A stretch of DNA of 64,000 bases from Hippophae tibetana (Eukaryota > Streptophyta > Magnoliopsida > Rosales > Elaeagnaceae): contig CM072810.1 of the NCBI GenBank assembly GCA_037013495.1, positions 58,142,843-58,206,842 of the forward strand. The letters are read 5' to 3'. The notes under the pieces were generated by a model. That model was given only the letters and a program-made list of their open reading frames with translations, made no database searches and was not told the origin of the DNA. Of the stretch, positions 63,821 to 64,000 are shown piece by piece. Position 1 is the stretch's first letter. Every line of letters starts with the position of its first letter. The translations under genes and the position numbers were made by a program.

Positions 63821-64000
63821 TTAAGGTTGCAATAGGTTTAGGGTTTTGTTCCGTATAATAGAAAACAGTAGCCTTTTGATGCAGGATGATTTGATAACTT
63901 TAGTGAAATTACTTTTTAAAAATATTGTTGCTTTTATTCCTGTGGTTCTTGATTGAATGCTCCAATTCGACATATCAAAAGGAGTGATCATCTTTTTTGG
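63821..64000. repeat. Right-edge partial monomer M73
   Basis: This is the first 180 bases of a further unit, cut by the window end. It carries 'gcaatagg', 'cttttgatgcagg' and 'tttttaaaaatattg' like M72 and M68. M72 and M73 therefore look like a fresh one-monomer duplication, and the array continues beyond the window. Confidence 0.95.

Larger units (their letters stand above)
1..64000. repeat. Tandem satellite array, ~874-bp monomer, 73 full periods
   Basis: One AT-rich unit repeats head to tail, all in the same orientation, across the whole window. Positions of the landmark 'tta' in 'ccatattaagg' are: 66, 931, 1804, 2677, 3549, 4423, 5301, 6173, 7047, 7922, 8794, 9666, 10538, 11411, 12285, 13159, 14033, 14907, 15781, 16655, 17529, 18402, 19274, 20148, 21021, 21895, 22768, 23642, 24515, 25389, 26262, 27136, 28010, 28882, 29756, 30628, 31501, 32374, 33246, 34119, 34992, 35866, 36739, 37612, 38486, 39360, 40234, 41108, 41982, 42855, 43729 (tta changed to tga), 44603, 45478, 46352, 47226, 48100, 48973, 49845, 50718, 51590, 52463, 53335, 54209, 55082, 55956, 56828, 57702, 58575, 59449, 60322, 61198, 62072, 62947, 63821. 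Below these are numbered M0 to M73. No spacing leaves room for an inserted element. Neither array boundary lies in the window. I do not recognise the family. Confidence 0.98.

Noticed and set aside
1-64000. CRISPR array or other repeat-spacer system
   Set aside because: The period is about 874 bp and the whole unit is conserved. There is no short repeat alternating with unique spacers and no associated genes.
1-64000. Ribosomal DNA, 5S clusters or other tandem RNA genes
   Set aside because: I see no rRNA core sequences, no 5S internal control region and no tRNA-like cloverleaf with A and B boxes in the unit.
1-64000. Plasmid or viral concatemer, or organellar repeat
   Set aside because: No replication, capsid or organellar gene is present, and monomers differ in linked, multimer-structured ways typical of chromosomal satellites, not of concatemers of one circle.

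Overview
The whole 64 kb window is one uninterrupted tandem satellite array. An AT-rich unit of about 874 bp (roughly 30% GC by eye) repeats head to tail from end to end. I tracked one invariant landmark, the 'ccatattaaggttgca' segment, and found it 74 times between positions 66 and 63821. All spacings fall between 865 and 878 bp, averaging about 873 bp. That is 73 complete periods plus a partial unit at each edge. I see no unique DNA, protein-coding gene, RNA gene, CRISPR array or transposon insertion.

The window is almost certainly nuclear heterochromatin of a eukaryote. A long gene-free, multi-variant satellite with higher-order organisation is not a prokaryotic or organellar pattern. A plant is my weak preference. 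The unit carries a module (GGCCATAACTTTTGACTCG plus flanks) that resembles non-coding parts of plant repeats and LTR retrotransposons as I remember them, and one TTTAGGG heptamer. Neither is decisive. I cannot name the species or say whether the array is centromeric, pericentromeric, subtelomeric or interstitial.

The informative structure is above the monomer. Linked variants show local higher-order repeats (HORs) whose multiplicity changes along the array. There are trimers at 1.8-7.0 kb (2 copies, about 2.62 kb), an adjacent monomer duplication at 9.7-11.4 kb, trimers at 12.3-17.5 kb (2 copies, 2622 bp) and dimers at 21.0-28.0 kb (4 copies, 1747 bp). Then come trimers at 29.8-37.6 kb (about 2618 bp; third copy altered), dimers at about 37.8-41.4 kb (1748 bp), a short dimer-like patch at 43.7-46.4 kb and dimers at 48.1-53.3 kb (3 copies, 1745 bp). 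Last are tetramers at 52.5-59.4 kb (2 copies, 3493 bp) and a decayed tetramer-like tail to the end. A tract of about 2.8 kb at 16.7-19.5 kb recurs 11 monomers (9607 bp) downstream. This patchwork is what repeated unequal crossover and gene conversion of different block sizes would leave.

One monomer is structurally odd. At 1459-1561 a region that is not self-complementary in the other copies has become a foldback, with 34 exactly pairing positions around a 14-nt loop. Small indels cluster near both window ends, while the 12-28 kb core is almost clean. That could reflect real edge divergence or uneven consensus quality. The short open frames on both strands are by-products of the repeat and are not annotated as genes.
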